NCBI GenBank assembly: GCA_963764465.1 | Contig: CAVXSO010000007.1 | Span: 620,001-684,000 of the forward strand | Direction of reading: 5' to 3' | Source: JAJXXT01 sp963764465 | GTDB taxonomy: Bacteria > Pseudomonadota > Alphaproteobacteria > Acetobacterales > Acetobacteraceae | DNA length: 64,000 bases | In this document: positions 24,157 to 32,435 of the stretch, in pieces | Layout: the number at the start of each line of letters is the position of its first letter | Numbering within the stretch: the stretch's first letter is position 1 | The notes under the pieces: model-generated | The model's input: only the letters and a program-made list of their open reading frames with translations | The model's database searches: none | Told to the model about the DNA's origin: nothing | Program-made: the position numbers and the translations under genes

Positions 24157-25186
24157 ACCGCGATAAGCCGGGCCAGGTGTCGGAAAGCCGATAGCCGCCG
24201 GGGAACGGGTCCGTGGGGTCGAGCATGAGCTGGTGCGTGCCGGTGATCCAGGCGCTGCCGGCGATGCTGGGCACGATGGCGGGGCGGCCGGCGAGTGTCG
24301 TTTCGGCCTCGATACAACCCTCGAACTCGGTGCCGATGATGGAGCGCGCGAGGTAGCGCTCCCCCACGCGCATCTGGCCCTTCGCGTGCAGCACCGCCAT
24401 GCGGGCACAGACGCCGGTGCCGGTAGGAGAGCGGTCGATCTTGCCGGGACGGATCGCGACCGCGTTGGCGCCCGTCAGCACGCCGTCACGGCGTTCGAGG
24501 GGGGCGGCGACCTGGCAGAAGGAGATGTGGTTCCAGCCGCTCTCGGGATGGAGGAAGCCGAGCTGTTCCTCGGCCGCCGCGGTGACGCGCATGCCGAGCT
24601 CCGCGATGTCGCGCGCCTCGTCCGGCGCGATGGCGAAGCCGAGTGCCCGCGCATCCGCGATCACGAAGCTGTCGCCGCCAAACGCGATATCCACCGTGAG
24701 CGTTCCGTGGCCCGCAAGCTCGAGCCTCGCGTCGAGTTGCGTGGCGAAGGCGGGGACGTTGCGGACCTTGATGCGCTCGGCCTTGCCGTCGCGGCAGGTG
24801 GCGAGGACCTCCACCGGCCCGGCGGGCGGTTCGAGAACGAAACGAGTTTCTGGCTCCGTCATCGCGATGATGCCGGTTTCCAGCGCCACGGTCGCCACGC
24901 AGATGGAGTTGGAGCCGGACATGGGTGGCGTGTCCGCCGGCTCCATGATGATCCAGCCGAGTGCCGCGGACGGGTGCCTCGGCGGCACCAGCAGGTTGAC
25001 ATGGCGGAACACGCCGCCGCGCGGTTCGTTGAGCACGAAGCGGCGGAGCGTCTCGTCCTCGGCGATGAAGCGGGCCTGCTCGGCGATCGTGGCGCCCGGC
25101 GGGGGCAGCACACCGCCTACGATGACGTCCCCCACTTCGCCCGCGGCGTGGCAGCTGACGACGTGGATGACCTTGGTGGTGCGCAT
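24146..25186 (-). CDS. Proline racemase superfamily protein, both catalytic Cys replaced
   Basis: A 346-residue member of the superfamily that includes proline racemase, 4-hydroxyproline epimerase and trans-3-hydroxyproline dehydratase. The two acid/base positions are Ser90 (PPMSGSNSIC, where racemases have MCGH) and Thr255 (DRSPTGTGVCARM, where racemases have SPCGTG). Loss of the second Cys is known from dehydratases, so dehydration rather than racemisation is likelier; the Ser/Thr pair is unusual. The rest is normal (EPRGG, WNHISFCQ, GTEFEGCIE, AWITGTHQ). The ATG at 25186 lies just behind the DinB gene. Confidence 0.88.
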   Translation of the reverse strand: MRTTKVIHVVSCHAAGEVGDVIVGGVLPPPGATIAEQARFIAEDETLRRFVLNEPRGGVFRHVNLLVPPRHPSAALGWIIMEPADTPPMSGSNSICVATVALETGIIAMTEPETRFVLEPPAGPVEVLATCRDGKAERIKVRNVPAFATQLDARLELAGHGTLTVDIAFGGDSFVIADARALGFAIAPDEARDIAELGMRVTAAAEEQLGFLHPESGWNHISFCQVAAPLERRDGVLTGANAVAIRPGKIDRSPTGTGVCARMAVLHAKGQMRVGERYLARSIIGTEFEGCIEAETTLAGRPAIVPSIAGSAWITGTHQLMLDPTDPFPGGYRLSDTWPGLSRSGA

Positions 25187-25197
25187 CGCCGCCTCCC

Positions 25198-25764
25198 CTA
25201 GCCTTCGCCCCAGATCGTGGCCTCGGTCCAGCCGAGCTCCGCGAACTCCGTGGCGCGCAGCGGTGCCTCGCCCACGGAGAAGAACTCGTCCAGTTGCGGA
25301 GGCGCGACGTTCGTGCCGGAGAGCATCGCGTGCGCCTGGCCGCGATGATGGACCTGGTGCTGGAACAGGTGCAGCAGCAGCCGGTCCATGCGCTCGCGCT
25401 GGATGCGGGCAGCGCGATGCACCTCGACGATGCGGGCAAGCCCGTCCCCGCCCAGCGCCTCGGTGACGGCGATGAGGCGGCGGTCCAGCGCCGCCTGGCG
25501 CGGGTGCAGTTCGGCCACGGTCTTCCATGGCTCCGGGTCTTCCCACGCGCGGGGGCCGAGGCGGCCGCCCTCCATCGCGTCGATGTAGAAATGATCGACC
25601 GTCAGGATGTGGTTGAGCGTCGCGCGCAGGGAGGGGAAGAAGCCGGTGCGCGTGGCCTCGAACTCCTGCTGCGCCAGGCGCGCGCAGGCGGTCAGCAGGC
25701 GGTGGTTGGCCCAGGCGTTGTTATAGGCCATGGCGCGGAAGGGCAGCGCGGGCGAGGCGGTCAC
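25198..25764 (-). CDS. DinB family protein
   Basis: A 188-residue four-helix DinB/YfiT-like protein, a metal-binding fold of mostly unknown, often thiol-transferase, function. The three expected His are visible: TLNHILTVDHFY near the middle and HQVHHRGQAHAML toward the end, together with the N-terminal YNNAWANHRLL. The GTG at 25764 overlaps the stop of the serine hydrolase gene (GTGA), so it is translated with it. Confidence 0.9.
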   Translation of the reverse strand: MTASPALPFRAMAYNNAWANHRLLTACARLAQQEFEATRTGFFPSLRATLNHILTVDHFYIDAMEGGRLGPRAWEDPEPWKTVAELHPRQAALDRRLIAVTEALGGDGLARIVEVHRAARIQRERMDRLLLHLFQHQVHHRGQAHAMLSGTNVAPPQLDEFFSVGEAPLRATEFAELGWTEATIWGEG

Positions 25765-26747
25765 CGGCCAGCTCCCATGGGCGCGGCAAGCAGCACAAGG
25801 TGCAGCAGGCGGCCGAATTGCGCGGCGGTGACTTCCTGGCCTGGCGTGTCGGTATCGACACGATGGACGAGGACGGCGTCCAGCGCGGGCAGGACGACGA
25901 CATGGTGCCCGCCCGCGCCGTTCGCGGCGTAGGTGCCCCGGGGCACGACGACGTTGGGGAACAGGATGCCGGCGCGCGACACCCACCAGAGATAGCCATA
26001 GGCGCCGCGCGTGCCCGCCTCGGAATACGGCAGCACGCTCTGCGCCACCCATGCCTCCGGCACAACCTGTACACCACCGTAACGGCCACCGCGAAGGAAC
26101 ATCTCGCCGAAGCGCGCGAGGTCGCGCGCCGTCATGCGGAACGGGTAGGCCCGGTGGACGGATTCCGGAAGCTCGACCAGCTTGCCGTCCTCGGCCGGGC
26201 GGAAATCCTCCAGGCCGAGCGGGGCGGCGATCCGCTCGGCGAAGTCCGCGTGGATGTCGGGCGCGCAGAGCTGGCGGAACGCGGTGCCGAGGGCGTTGAA
26301 ATCCCAGTTGTTGTAGCACCAGGTGGTGCCGGGCCCGGCGCTGCCGCGCGCGGGCTTGATGGAGACCATCCAGTCCGTCTCGTAGCCGCTCGGGTGGTAG
26401 ATGCCGGAGCGGGCGGTGAGCAGGTCGTGCAGCGTCGCGAGCTTCTCGCGCGGCGTGAGGCCCTGGCAGTCATCGATCCCGATGGCGCTGATCTTCGTTT
26501 CAAGGTCGAACCGATCCTCCGCCTCGTGGATGCCGATGAGGGCGGAGATGAGGCTTTTGCGAATTGAGTGGACGTTCCAGCGGCGCTCGGGCTCGCCCCA
26601 GGCGTCCACCACGCGCCCGCCGGAAACCAGCATCGCCGCCGAGGTGTGGATGGTGGCGGCATAGGCGCGAGCGGCGGCAAGCGCCTCGCCGGACCAGCCG
26701 GCGTCCGATGGCGTGTTCCAGCGCGGCCAGGAGCCGGTATCGGTCAT
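25761..26747 (-). CDS. Serine hydrolase (beta-lactamase/class C fold)
   Basis: A 328-residue penicillin-binding-protein-like serine hydrolase. The catalytic S61-x-x-K64 (HSIRKSL), the Tyr-x-Asn equivalent in WCYNNWDF, and a third motif region near NGAGGHH are present. No signal peptide is seen, so it is probably cytoplasmic, unlike AmpC. It heads the hydrolase-DinB-epimerase run and is divergent from the AmpG-like gene with only 55 nt between the annotated starts. The substrate may be a small ester or amide; beta-lactamase activity is not implied. Confidence 0.88.
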   Translation of the reverse strand: MTDTGSWPRWNTPSDAGWSGEALAAARAYAATIHTSAAMLVSGGRVVDAWGEPERRWNVHSIRKSLISALIGIHEAEDRFDLETKISAIGIDDCQGLTPREKLATLHDLLTARSGIYHPSGYETDWMVSIKPARGSAGPGTTWCYNNWDFNALGTAFRQLCAPDIHADFAERIAAPLGLEDFRPAEDGKLVELPESVHRAYPFRMTARDLARFGEMFLRGGRYGGVQVVPEAWVAQSVLPYSEAGTRGAYGYLWWVSRAGILFPNVVVPRGTYAANGAGGHHVVVLPALDAVLVHRVDTDTPGQEVTAAQFGRLLHLVLLAAPMGAGR

Positions 26748-26802
26748 GAGCTTTCCTTCGTGATGTAGCGGAACTCGGCAGCGTCCCCGTAGTCTCGCCC
26801 GA

Positions 26803-28101
26803 ATGGATGCAACGGCAAAGTTGATGGGTCCAGGGGCCAAGCCCCTGGCGGGTCCGGGCGGAGCCCGGGACTTGCTCTTCATGGCCCTGCTGGGCTTCGC
26901 CAGCGGCCTCCCGCTCGCGCTGTCCGGCTTCACGCTGCGCCAGTGGCTGTCGGAGGAGCACGTGGCGCTGGGCCTCGTCGGCCTCACTGCCAATCTCGGC
27001 CTCGCCTACCTGCTGAAGTTCCTGTGGGCGCCGCTGCTGGACCAGGTGGTGCCGCTGCCGGGCTTCGGGCGCCGGCGGGGCTGGCTGCTCGCCACGCAGC
27101 CGCTGCTCGCCGCCGCCATCGCCTGGCTGGCGCTCGGCAACCCCGCCGGGGACATGGCGCCGGTCTTCGCCGCGGGGGCACTGGTGGCGCTGTTCTCCGC
27201 GACCCAGGACATCGCGATCGACGCCTGGCGCATCGAGATCTTCCCCGCCGGGCGCATGGGCATCGCGACGGCCGCCTATGTGTGGGGCTACCGCGCGGCG
27301 ATGCTGGTCTCCGGCAGCGGCGCCATCCTGCTCGCGGGCGTGCTGGGCTGGCGTGGTTCGCTGCTGGCGATGGCGGCGCTGACCGCGCTCTCCATGCTCG
27401 TCACCTGGCTCGCGCCGGAGCCTGACGTGCCGCCGGTGCAGCACCACCACGGCATCGCCGCACGGCTGCGCGACGGCGTGGTGGAGCCGCTCAGGGAGTT
27501 CGTCTCCCGCCGCGGCGCGTGGGCGATGCTGGGCTACGTGGCGCTGTTCAAGCTCGGGGAGGCGATCGCGGGGGTGATGCTGCCCTCGTTCTACCGCGCG
27601 CTGGGGTTCGACCGCGCAACGGTGGCGCTGGCGGTGGGGCCGTTCTCGCTGCCCGCCTCGCTCGCGGGGATCGCCATCGGCGGCTGGCTGGTGGCGCGCA
27701 TGCGGCTGGGCCGCGCGCTGATCGCGACGGGCTTTTTCCAGATGGCGATCATGGGGCTCTACGTTGTGCTCGCGTTCCACCCGGCGGAGGGGCTGCTGTA
27801 CGGCACGTCCGTCGCGGAGACGTTCGTGGAGAGCCTGGCGGACGCGGCGTACCTCACCTACCTGTCGCTGCTCTGCGCGCCGGCGTTCACGGCGACACAG
27901 TACGCGCTGCTGACCTCGATCGCGCCGCTGCCGCTGCGCACCATCGGCGGGCTCTCGGGGTTCCTCGCGGCGGCGCTGGGTTGGAAGCTGTTCTACTCGG
28001 TGGCGATGCTGTCGTCGCTGCCGGCGATGATCCTCATGATCATCATCCTGAAGTTCTATCCGCCACTGAAAGATTCAAGGCTGGAGGCGGCACACGGATA
28101 G
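26803..28101 (+). CDS. AmpG-like MFS permease
   Basis: A 432-residue MFS protein resembling AmpG, the inner-membrane permease for anhydro-muropeptides. Typical pieces are LLGFASGLPLALSGFTLRQWL, YLLKFLWAPLLDQ and FSATQDIAIDAWRIE. The first 23 codons after the ATG at 26803 translate a palindromic intergenic repeat (26830-26868); ATG codons at 26824 and 26881 are alternatives. AmpG proteins normally have about 15-20 residues before the first helix, so the repeat-derived N-terminus may really be translated. It is divergent from the serine hydrolase. Confidence 0.87.
   Translation: MDATAKLMGPGAKPLAGPGGARDLLFMALLGFASGLPLALSGFTLRQWLSEEHVALGLVGLTANLGLAYLLKFLWAPLLDQVVPLPGFGRRRGWLLATQPLLAAAIAWLALGNPAGDMAPVFAAGALVALFSATQDIAIDAWRIEIFPAGRMGIATAAYVWGYRAAMLVSGSGAILLAGVLGWRGSLLAMAALTALSMLVTWLAPEPDVPPVQHHHGIAARLRDGVVEPLREFVSRRGAWAMLGYVALFKLGEAIAGVMLPSFYRALGFDRATVALAVGPFSLPASLAGIAIGGWLVARMRLGRALIATGFFQMAIMGLYVVLAFHPAEGLLYGTSVAETFVESLADAAYLTYLSLLCAPAFTATQYALLTSIAPLPLRTIGGLSGFLAAALGWKLFYSVAMLSSLPAMILMIIILKFYPPLKDSRLEAAHG
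26830..26868. repeat. Palindromic repeat modules at the 5' end of the AmpG-like gene
   Basis: Arms CCAGGGGC/GCCCCTGG (26830-26848, loop CAA) and CCGGGC/GCCCGG (26854-26868, loop GGA) match the hairpin family seen between other genes, here lying inside the open frame of the permease. Confidence 0.7.
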
Positions 28102-28182
28102 CGCGCCCTCGCTGGCGGCACCCCGGGCAGCTGGCGTGTCGGCCGCCAACGCCGACTTTTGGGTCAAGCCGCCGCTGATACC

Positions 28183-28398
28183 TCAATGCGCCTTATGGGT
28201 ATCCACCAGGTTTTCCCGGTTCAGGTCAAACACGACCTGATCGCCTGAAATCTCGCCGACGACGCCGGCGTACACATAGACGACAGCATCATTGATCACC
28301 TCGAAGGTGACCGAAAGTCCGGAGGGATGACCATAATCCCGGCAGAAATCCGCGAGATCGTAGGTAATTTGCCCGTCCAATCCCGACTGACCGTGCAT
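28183..28398 (-). CDS. Small hypothetical protein
   Basis: A 71-residue protein I do not recognise, starting MHGQSGLDGQITYDLADFC and rich in Val/Asp (VTFEVINDAVVYVYAGVVG), suggesting a small beta-sheet protein. GGAG lies about 7 nt before the ATG at 28398; the longer frame to 28527 is less protein-like. It is convergent with the AmpG-like gene. The base composition is less GC-rich than its surroundings, which may indicate transfer. Confidence 0.6.
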   Translation of the reverse strand: MHGQSGLDGQITYDLADFCRDYGHPSGLSVTFEVINDAVVYVYAGVVGEISGDQVVFDLNRENLVDTHKAH

Positions 28399-28676
28399 GG
28401 GACACTCCGTCGTTGGTGACAATGTGCACGTCGAAGCCAGCGCCATCGGCCCGTATGCTGCCCCGTCTGCCGGGTGGTCCGTGTTCACGTAAAGACCCCG
28501 GGCCGCCGAGCCGCAGGGCGCACGCAACGGTGCGCCGTGGCAACGCCCACGGTGCGGTACACAAGAAGCCGCGAAGGCAGCGTCTGTTTCGCTCGATCAG
28601 GCGACGGCCGGAGCCGCCCCGCAAACGCCGATCGAAAAATCCAGCGCCACGGAAGCGGCGCTGGAATCGTCGCGCG

Positions 28677-28883
28677 TCACTCGACCCGAAGGTTCACCGC
28701 CGAGACCTTGCCCTGCTGGCCGCGCTCCAGGTCATAGGTGACCTTCTGTCCCTCGTTGAGCCCGCGCAATCCCGCCCGCTCCAACGCCGAGATATGCACG
28801 AACACATCCTTCGAGCCATCATCCGGCTGGATGAAGCCGTAGCCCTTTTGTCCGTTAAACCACTTGACCGTACCTGAAGACAT
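28677..28883 (-). CDS. Cold-shock protein (single CSD domain)
   Basis: A 68-residue cold-shock protein with VKWFNGQKGYGFI (RNP-1) and DVFVHISALE (RNP-2). About two thirds of its residues match the protein at 51-260. It binds RNA as a chaperone. GGAG lies about 7 nt before the ATG at 28883. A long leader lies upstream with a short hairpin and a duplicated purine tract, as is common for cold-shock mRNAs. Confidence 0.95.
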   Translation of the reverse strand: MSSGTVKWFNGQKGYGFIQPDDGSKDVFVHISALERAGLRGLNEGQKVTYDLERGQQGKVSAVNLRVE

Positions 28884-29304
28884 CCCATCGCTCCGTATTT
28901 CGGCGGCCCGCACCGTGCGGACCGTACTACTTTTCTTCACTGAACTTTTCTTCGGAGTTGCCGAACGCGGAGACTGTCCGCGGCTTTGGTTCAACACGAC
29001 CCAGGGAAAAGCACCGAAGACATTACATAGGTGGAGTGCGACGGAAATACCAGCCCAGGCGGGAATCGCCTGATCTCGCCGCTCGATCGGATGCCTCGGG
29101 GTTTGCCGGATGCGGATTGATTTAAGTCGTGGAAACAACGGGGTGGTGTCGAGCTTGGCACCGCGGCGCTCGCCAATCCCGGCGGCTAGGGTGTTGCCGA
29201 TGACCCCGGGGGGGCAGCCGGGAGGGCAATGCCGCCCGCCCGCGCGCGGTGCCGCCAGGAGGGTGCCGTCAGCGGGATAGCGACATACCCCCACTCCGGC
29301 CCCA
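28884..29304 (-). promoter_or_regulatory. Gene-free region: probable leader and promoter of the cold-shock gene
   Basis: No gene is seen in these 421 nt. Read on the minus strand, a short palindrome CCGCAC/GTGCGG (28908-28920) lies close to the start codon, and the decamer GAAGAAAAGT occurs twice (28929-28938 and 28944-28953 on the plus-strand numbering). The stretch is A/T-richer than its surroundings. It likely holds a long 5' UTR; I cannot place the promoter with confidence. Confidence 0.4.
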
Positions 29305-30789
29305 TTACCTCGGGTACAGCTCCCGCGCGGCGTCTCGCACGGCCATCCGGGATTCGCCTCGGGAATAGAACATATGGCCGCCCGGCAGCAGCAGCAGGCG
29401 CACACGCTCGCCGCCCGCGCCGGCCTCGATCTGGTCCAGCAACATCCTGGTGCGGAAATACGGCGTGATCAGGTCGAACAGCCCGTGCACCACCAGCACG
29501 TGCAGCCCGGGGTCGGCGGCGAGGTCCGTGCGCAGCGCGGCGAAGGACTGCGCCGGCGCCCGCGCGGACCCGAAATCCCATTGCCGCCTGATGCCCGGGT
29601 CGTCGATCACATAGGGCGCGTCGCTGCGCCAGAGCAGGCGGCGGTCGTAGATGTCCGCGATCGCGCTGGTCACCGGCGCGTGCAGCGCATCCGTCATCGC
29701 GTCCGGGTTCTGGCCGAAGGGCGAGGCGGGATACGCATCCGGCTTCGTCACCGTGAGGTCGTAGTAGCTCGCCACGCGCCCCTGCCCGCGCCCGATCTCG
29801 CGGGTGAACTCGAACGTGCCCACCAGGCCGCGCCGCGCGCGCAGCAGCGCGGGATCGAGCCCGGTGAGCGCCGCCACGCGCGCGATACGCTGCTCCACGG
29901 CCTGCTCGTCATTCGGCCCGCGCAGGATGCCCGCGAGATACGCGCCGGCGGCATAAGCCTCCACGTCCGCGAGGTCGGCCTCCGTCACCGGGCCCTTCCG
30001 CGCGCGCACCGCAGCCACCTCGCTCGGCAGAGCCCAGACCCAGGAGAGCGGCTCGAACACCTGGCTGCGGCCATAGTCCATCACCGGGGAGAACAGGATC
30101 AGGCCGCGCACGCCCACGCCCAGAGTCTCGTCCAGCTCGCGCACCACGCGGGGGGCGCGGATGCCGCCGTAGCTTTCGCCCAGCACGTATTTGGGCGACG
30201 CCATGCGATGGTGCGCCACGAGCCAGCGGCGGATGGTCTCGGCGATGGCGTCGATGTCCCCCGATGCGCTCCAGAACCGCTTGCGCGCCTCTGCCGTGTC
30301 CGCGAGCAGCCGCGCGTAGCCGGTGCCCGGCGGGTCGATGAACACCAGATCCGTGAAGGTCAGCCAGGTCTCGGCGTTGTCCACCGGCGCGACATCGGCC
30401 GAGGGGCGGGCGGCGTCGCCGTCCATCGGGATGCGCCAGGGGCCGAGCGCGCCGACATCGAGCCACGCCGAGGAATCGCCAGGACCGCCGTTGAAGACGA
30501 AGGTGACGGGGCGCGCCGCGGCCGCCTCGCCGTCGCGCAGGAAGGCGGTGGTCATCAGCTCCGCCTCGGGCTGGCCGGTGGTGCCGCCCAGCGCCTGCAT
30601 CTCCACCACCGCGGTGAAGCCGATGCTGGCGCCGCCGACGGTGATGCTCTGGTGCGTGACGCTGGGTGCTGGCGCGGCGGCGGGCGCGGGCGCCGCCTGG
30701 GCCGCCTGGGCGGCCGCATGGCGCGGCTGGGCGGCTGCCGGCGCCGGCAGCAGCAGTGCCACCAGCAGAATTGCCGGTGCGAAGCGCAT
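29305..30789 (-). CDS. S10 family serine carboxypeptidase-like protein
   Basis: A 494-residue exported peptidase of family S10. A Sec signal peptide (MRFAPAILLVALLLPAPAAA) is followed by an Ala/Pro-rich linker, the oxyanion region FVFNGGPGDSSAW, the nucleophile Ser206 in LGESYGG, and the catalytic His in LLPGGHMFYSR near the end. It probably trims C-terminal residues of peptides in the periplasm. A strong AGGAGG precedes the ATG at 30789. Its promoter, ribosome-binding site and signal-peptide start are duplicated at 32430-32512. Confidence 0.92.
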   Translation of the reverse strand: MRFAPAILLVALLLPAPAAAQPRHAAAQAAQAAPAPAAAPAPSVTHQSITVGGASIGFTAVVEMQALGGTTGQPEAELMTTAFLRDGEAAAARPVTFVFNGGPGDSSAWLDVGALGPWRIPMDGDAARPSADVAPVDNAETWLTFTDLVFIDPPGTGYARLLADTAEARKRFWSASGDIDAIAETIRRWLVAHHRMASPKYVLGESYGGIRAPRVVRELDETLGVGVRGLILFSPVMDYGRSQVFEPLSWVWALPSEVAAVRARKGPVTEADLADVEAYAAGAYLAGILRGPNDEQAVEQRIARVAALTGLDPALLRARRGLVGTFEFTREIGRGQGRVASYYDLTVTKPDAYPASPFGQNPDAMTDALHAPVTSAIADIYDRRLLWRSDAPYVIDDPGIRRQWDFGSARAPAQSFAALRTDLAADPGLHVLVVHGLFDLITPYFRTRMLLDQIEAGAGGERVRLLLLPGGHMFYSRGESRMAVRDAARELYPR

Positions 30790-30856
30790 GCTCACCTCCT
30801 CTCGCATCGCTGCATCATAACTCTGCGCGACTTCTCCTGGATGCCTCGCGGATGGG
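30784..30856 (-). repeat. Duplicated leader cassette, copy 1 (carboxypeptidase)
   Basis: The plus-strand blocks GCGCATGCTCACCTCCT (30784-30800), GCATCATA (30812-30819) and TGCCTCGCGGATGGG (30842-30856) recur in the same order upstream of the helical-repeat gene (32430-32446, 32469-32476, 32498-32512). They cover the start codon, ribosome-binding site and upstream region of the S10 gene. Confidence 0.8.
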
Positions 30857-30862
30857 AGGACG

Positions 30863-30893
30863 GCGGATGGCCCCTAAAAAGGGGGCCATCCGC
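30863..30893. promoter_or_regulatory. Strong 12-bp hairpin upstream of the carboxypeptidase gene
   Basis: Arms GCGGATGGCCCC (30863-30874) and GGGGCCATCCGC (30882-30893) pair perfectly around a 7-nt loop. It is 74 nt upstream of the S10 start and 164 nt beyond the stop of the helical-repeat gene. There is no U-run on either strand, so an operator or transcript-stabilising role is possible. Confidence 0.5.
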
Positions 30894-31056
30894 TCCGTTC
30901 GCCCCGCCATCCCTGCGGATGATCCTGCGGTCATCCGCCTCCGTCCGCCCTCGTCCATCCTGGGTTCTTGCCCTCCGCGCCCGTGCCCGCAACGGCCCGA
31001 AACGGCGCCCTCCGCAAGGGGCTCGCGGACAGAGGTGCTCGCGCGGCGGCCGGCAA

Positions 31057-32361
31057 CTAGGCTGCAGGGGAAGACGAGGCGACCGCCTCCGCCAGGCCGC
31101 CACCGACATCGAAGGGAAGTTCGCGGGCCATCCAGTCCGGCATGGCGCCCGCGCCGGCCAGCAGGGTCGCAGCCGAACCGCGGCAGACCGAGCAGCGCCC
31201 CTCCTCATAGAGCCGCAGGAGCAGTGGGGCGGCGTCCGCGGCGGCGGCGGCGTCGTTCCTCGCCACGTCGATCAACGCGAAGCCGAGCGCGTGGAACGCG
31301 TCGTCATCGACGGCGGCGTCCAGCGCACGGCCGATCGCGGCCGCGTCGCCGCGTCGGTAATTCGTGCGCAGCAGCCGGATCGCGTTCGTTGCCCGGCCCT
31401 GCTGGAGCATCGCAAGCGCCGCCTGCCGCACGCGCTCGTCCGCCATCCCGCCGAGGACCATGGCCGCCGCGCGCGCGACGTGCGGGTCCGCATGGCCGAG
31501 CAGCGGCAGCAGGCCGTCCGGCGGCAGCGGGAAAGGCCGGCGGCAAAACACCAGCAGATAGGCACGCAGCCGCTTCGCGTCGCGCTCGGCCATCAGGTCC
31601 CGCGCCGCCATGGCCAGCTCCGCCGTCGTGAAATGGCGGCCGCCGGAGGCCCGCCCGGTCTCGTCCAGTTGCCGGCGGAACGTGGCGTAATCCTTCCGGG
31701 CCGGGCTCGGCGCCGCCGGTTGCCACGCCTCGTCCAGCGCCATCAGCCGGTCGAGCGCGGGAACCTCCCGGCGCGCCGCCAGCAGCGCCGCGTCCGCCGC
31801 CGCCTCGCCATCGCGCTCGCGCAGCGCGTCCGCGAGGCTGCGGAAAAGCCAGCCGCGCTCGTCGAAATCCGCAAGGATGCCGGGCGCGATGCGCGGAAGG
31901 CAGCGCAGCAGCCCCGGCAGGCCGTCCAGCTGCACCAGAGACCAGAGGCAGAGATCGCCCAGTTCCTCCGGGCTCGCGTCGAACCAGGCGCGGAGGTCGC
32001 GGCGCGCGGCTTCGTCCTGCCCGTCCGCCATGAGGCAGAGGATGGCGAAAATCTGCGCGAGGCCGAGGCGCTGCTTCACCGTTTCGTATGCGCCCGGCCC
32101 CGCCTGGGCCTCTCGTAGCTGCCGCCACAGAGCCGCATGGAAGAACGCCGCGTCCCCGGAGGCGGCGATGAGCTGGTGGAGAAAATTTTCCCGGCTTTCC
32201 TCGCATTGCCGGTCATAGACCTCGTTGACGAGGCACGCCTCCAGCAGGAGGTCCCGCAGCGCTGGCGTGCCACCGCTCGCCATCAGCATCAGCATGGCGC
32301 GCCCGGTGCCGTTGCGCAGCGAGCGGCGGAAGGCCGGTGTATCGAGGGGTTCGGCAATCAC
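31057..32361 (-). CDS. Hypothetical alpha-helical repeat (HEAT-like) protein
   Basis: A 434-residue, Leu/Ala-rich, apparently all-helical protein of unknown function. The C-terminal half has HEAT-like periodicity, for example LLPLLGHADPHVARAAAMVLGG and RVRQAALAMLQQG. Such solenoids are usually scaffolds. The GTG at 32361 overlaps the stop of a 25-codon signal-peptide-like ORF (GTGA); the reading frame itself stays open upstream to 32640 without protein-like sequence. A one-base shift would fuse that signal peptide to this protein, making it exported; I cannot tell which is right. Confidence 0.7.
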   Translation of the reverse strand: MIAEPLDTPAFRRSLRNGTGRAMLMLMASGGTPALRDLLLEACLVNEVYDRQCEESRENFLHQLIAASGDAAFFHAALWRQLREAQAGPGAYETVKQRLGLAQIFAILCLMADGQDEAARRDLRAWFDASPEELGDLCLWSLVQLDGLPGLLRCLPRIAPGILADFDERGWLFRSLADALRERDGEAAADAALLAARREVPALDRLMALDEAWQPAAPSPARKDYATFRRQLDETGRASGGRHFTTAELAMAARDLMAERDAKRLRAYLLVFCRRPFPLPPDGLLPLLGHADPHVARAAAMVLGGMADERVRQAALAMLQQGRATNAIRLLRTNYRRGDAAAIGRALDAAVDDDAFHALGFALIDVARNDAAAAADAAPLLLRLYEEGRCSVCRGSAATLLAGAGAMPDWMARELPFDVGGGLAEAVASSSPAA

Positions 32362-32435
32362 CAGGCCGCTCGGTCCCGGCGCTCGGCCCCGGGCAACAGC
32401 AATGCCGCCATCAGGAATCCCGTTGCGAGGCGCAT
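32358..32435 (-). CDS. 25-residue leader ORF resembling the S10 signal peptide
   Basis: This ORF begins MRLATGFLMAALLLPG, closely matching MRFAPAILLVALLLPA of the carboxypeptidase, behind the same ribosome-binding site, and then ends at a TGA overlapping the GTG start of the helical-repeat gene. It may be a translated leader that couples to that gene, a duplicated fragment, or the true N-terminus of it after a frameshift. Confidence 0.5.
   Translation of the reverse strand: MRLATGFLMAALLLPGAERRDRAAW

Noticed and set aside
21835..24408. 857-codon minus-strand open frame
   Set aside because: It is antisense to typA; in DNA this GC-rich the complementary frames stay open for long distances. 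It shows no family motif.
29374..32118. 914-codon plus-strand open frame
   Set aside because: Antisense to the S10 peptidase and helical-repeat genes, which have recognisable motifs; this frame has none.
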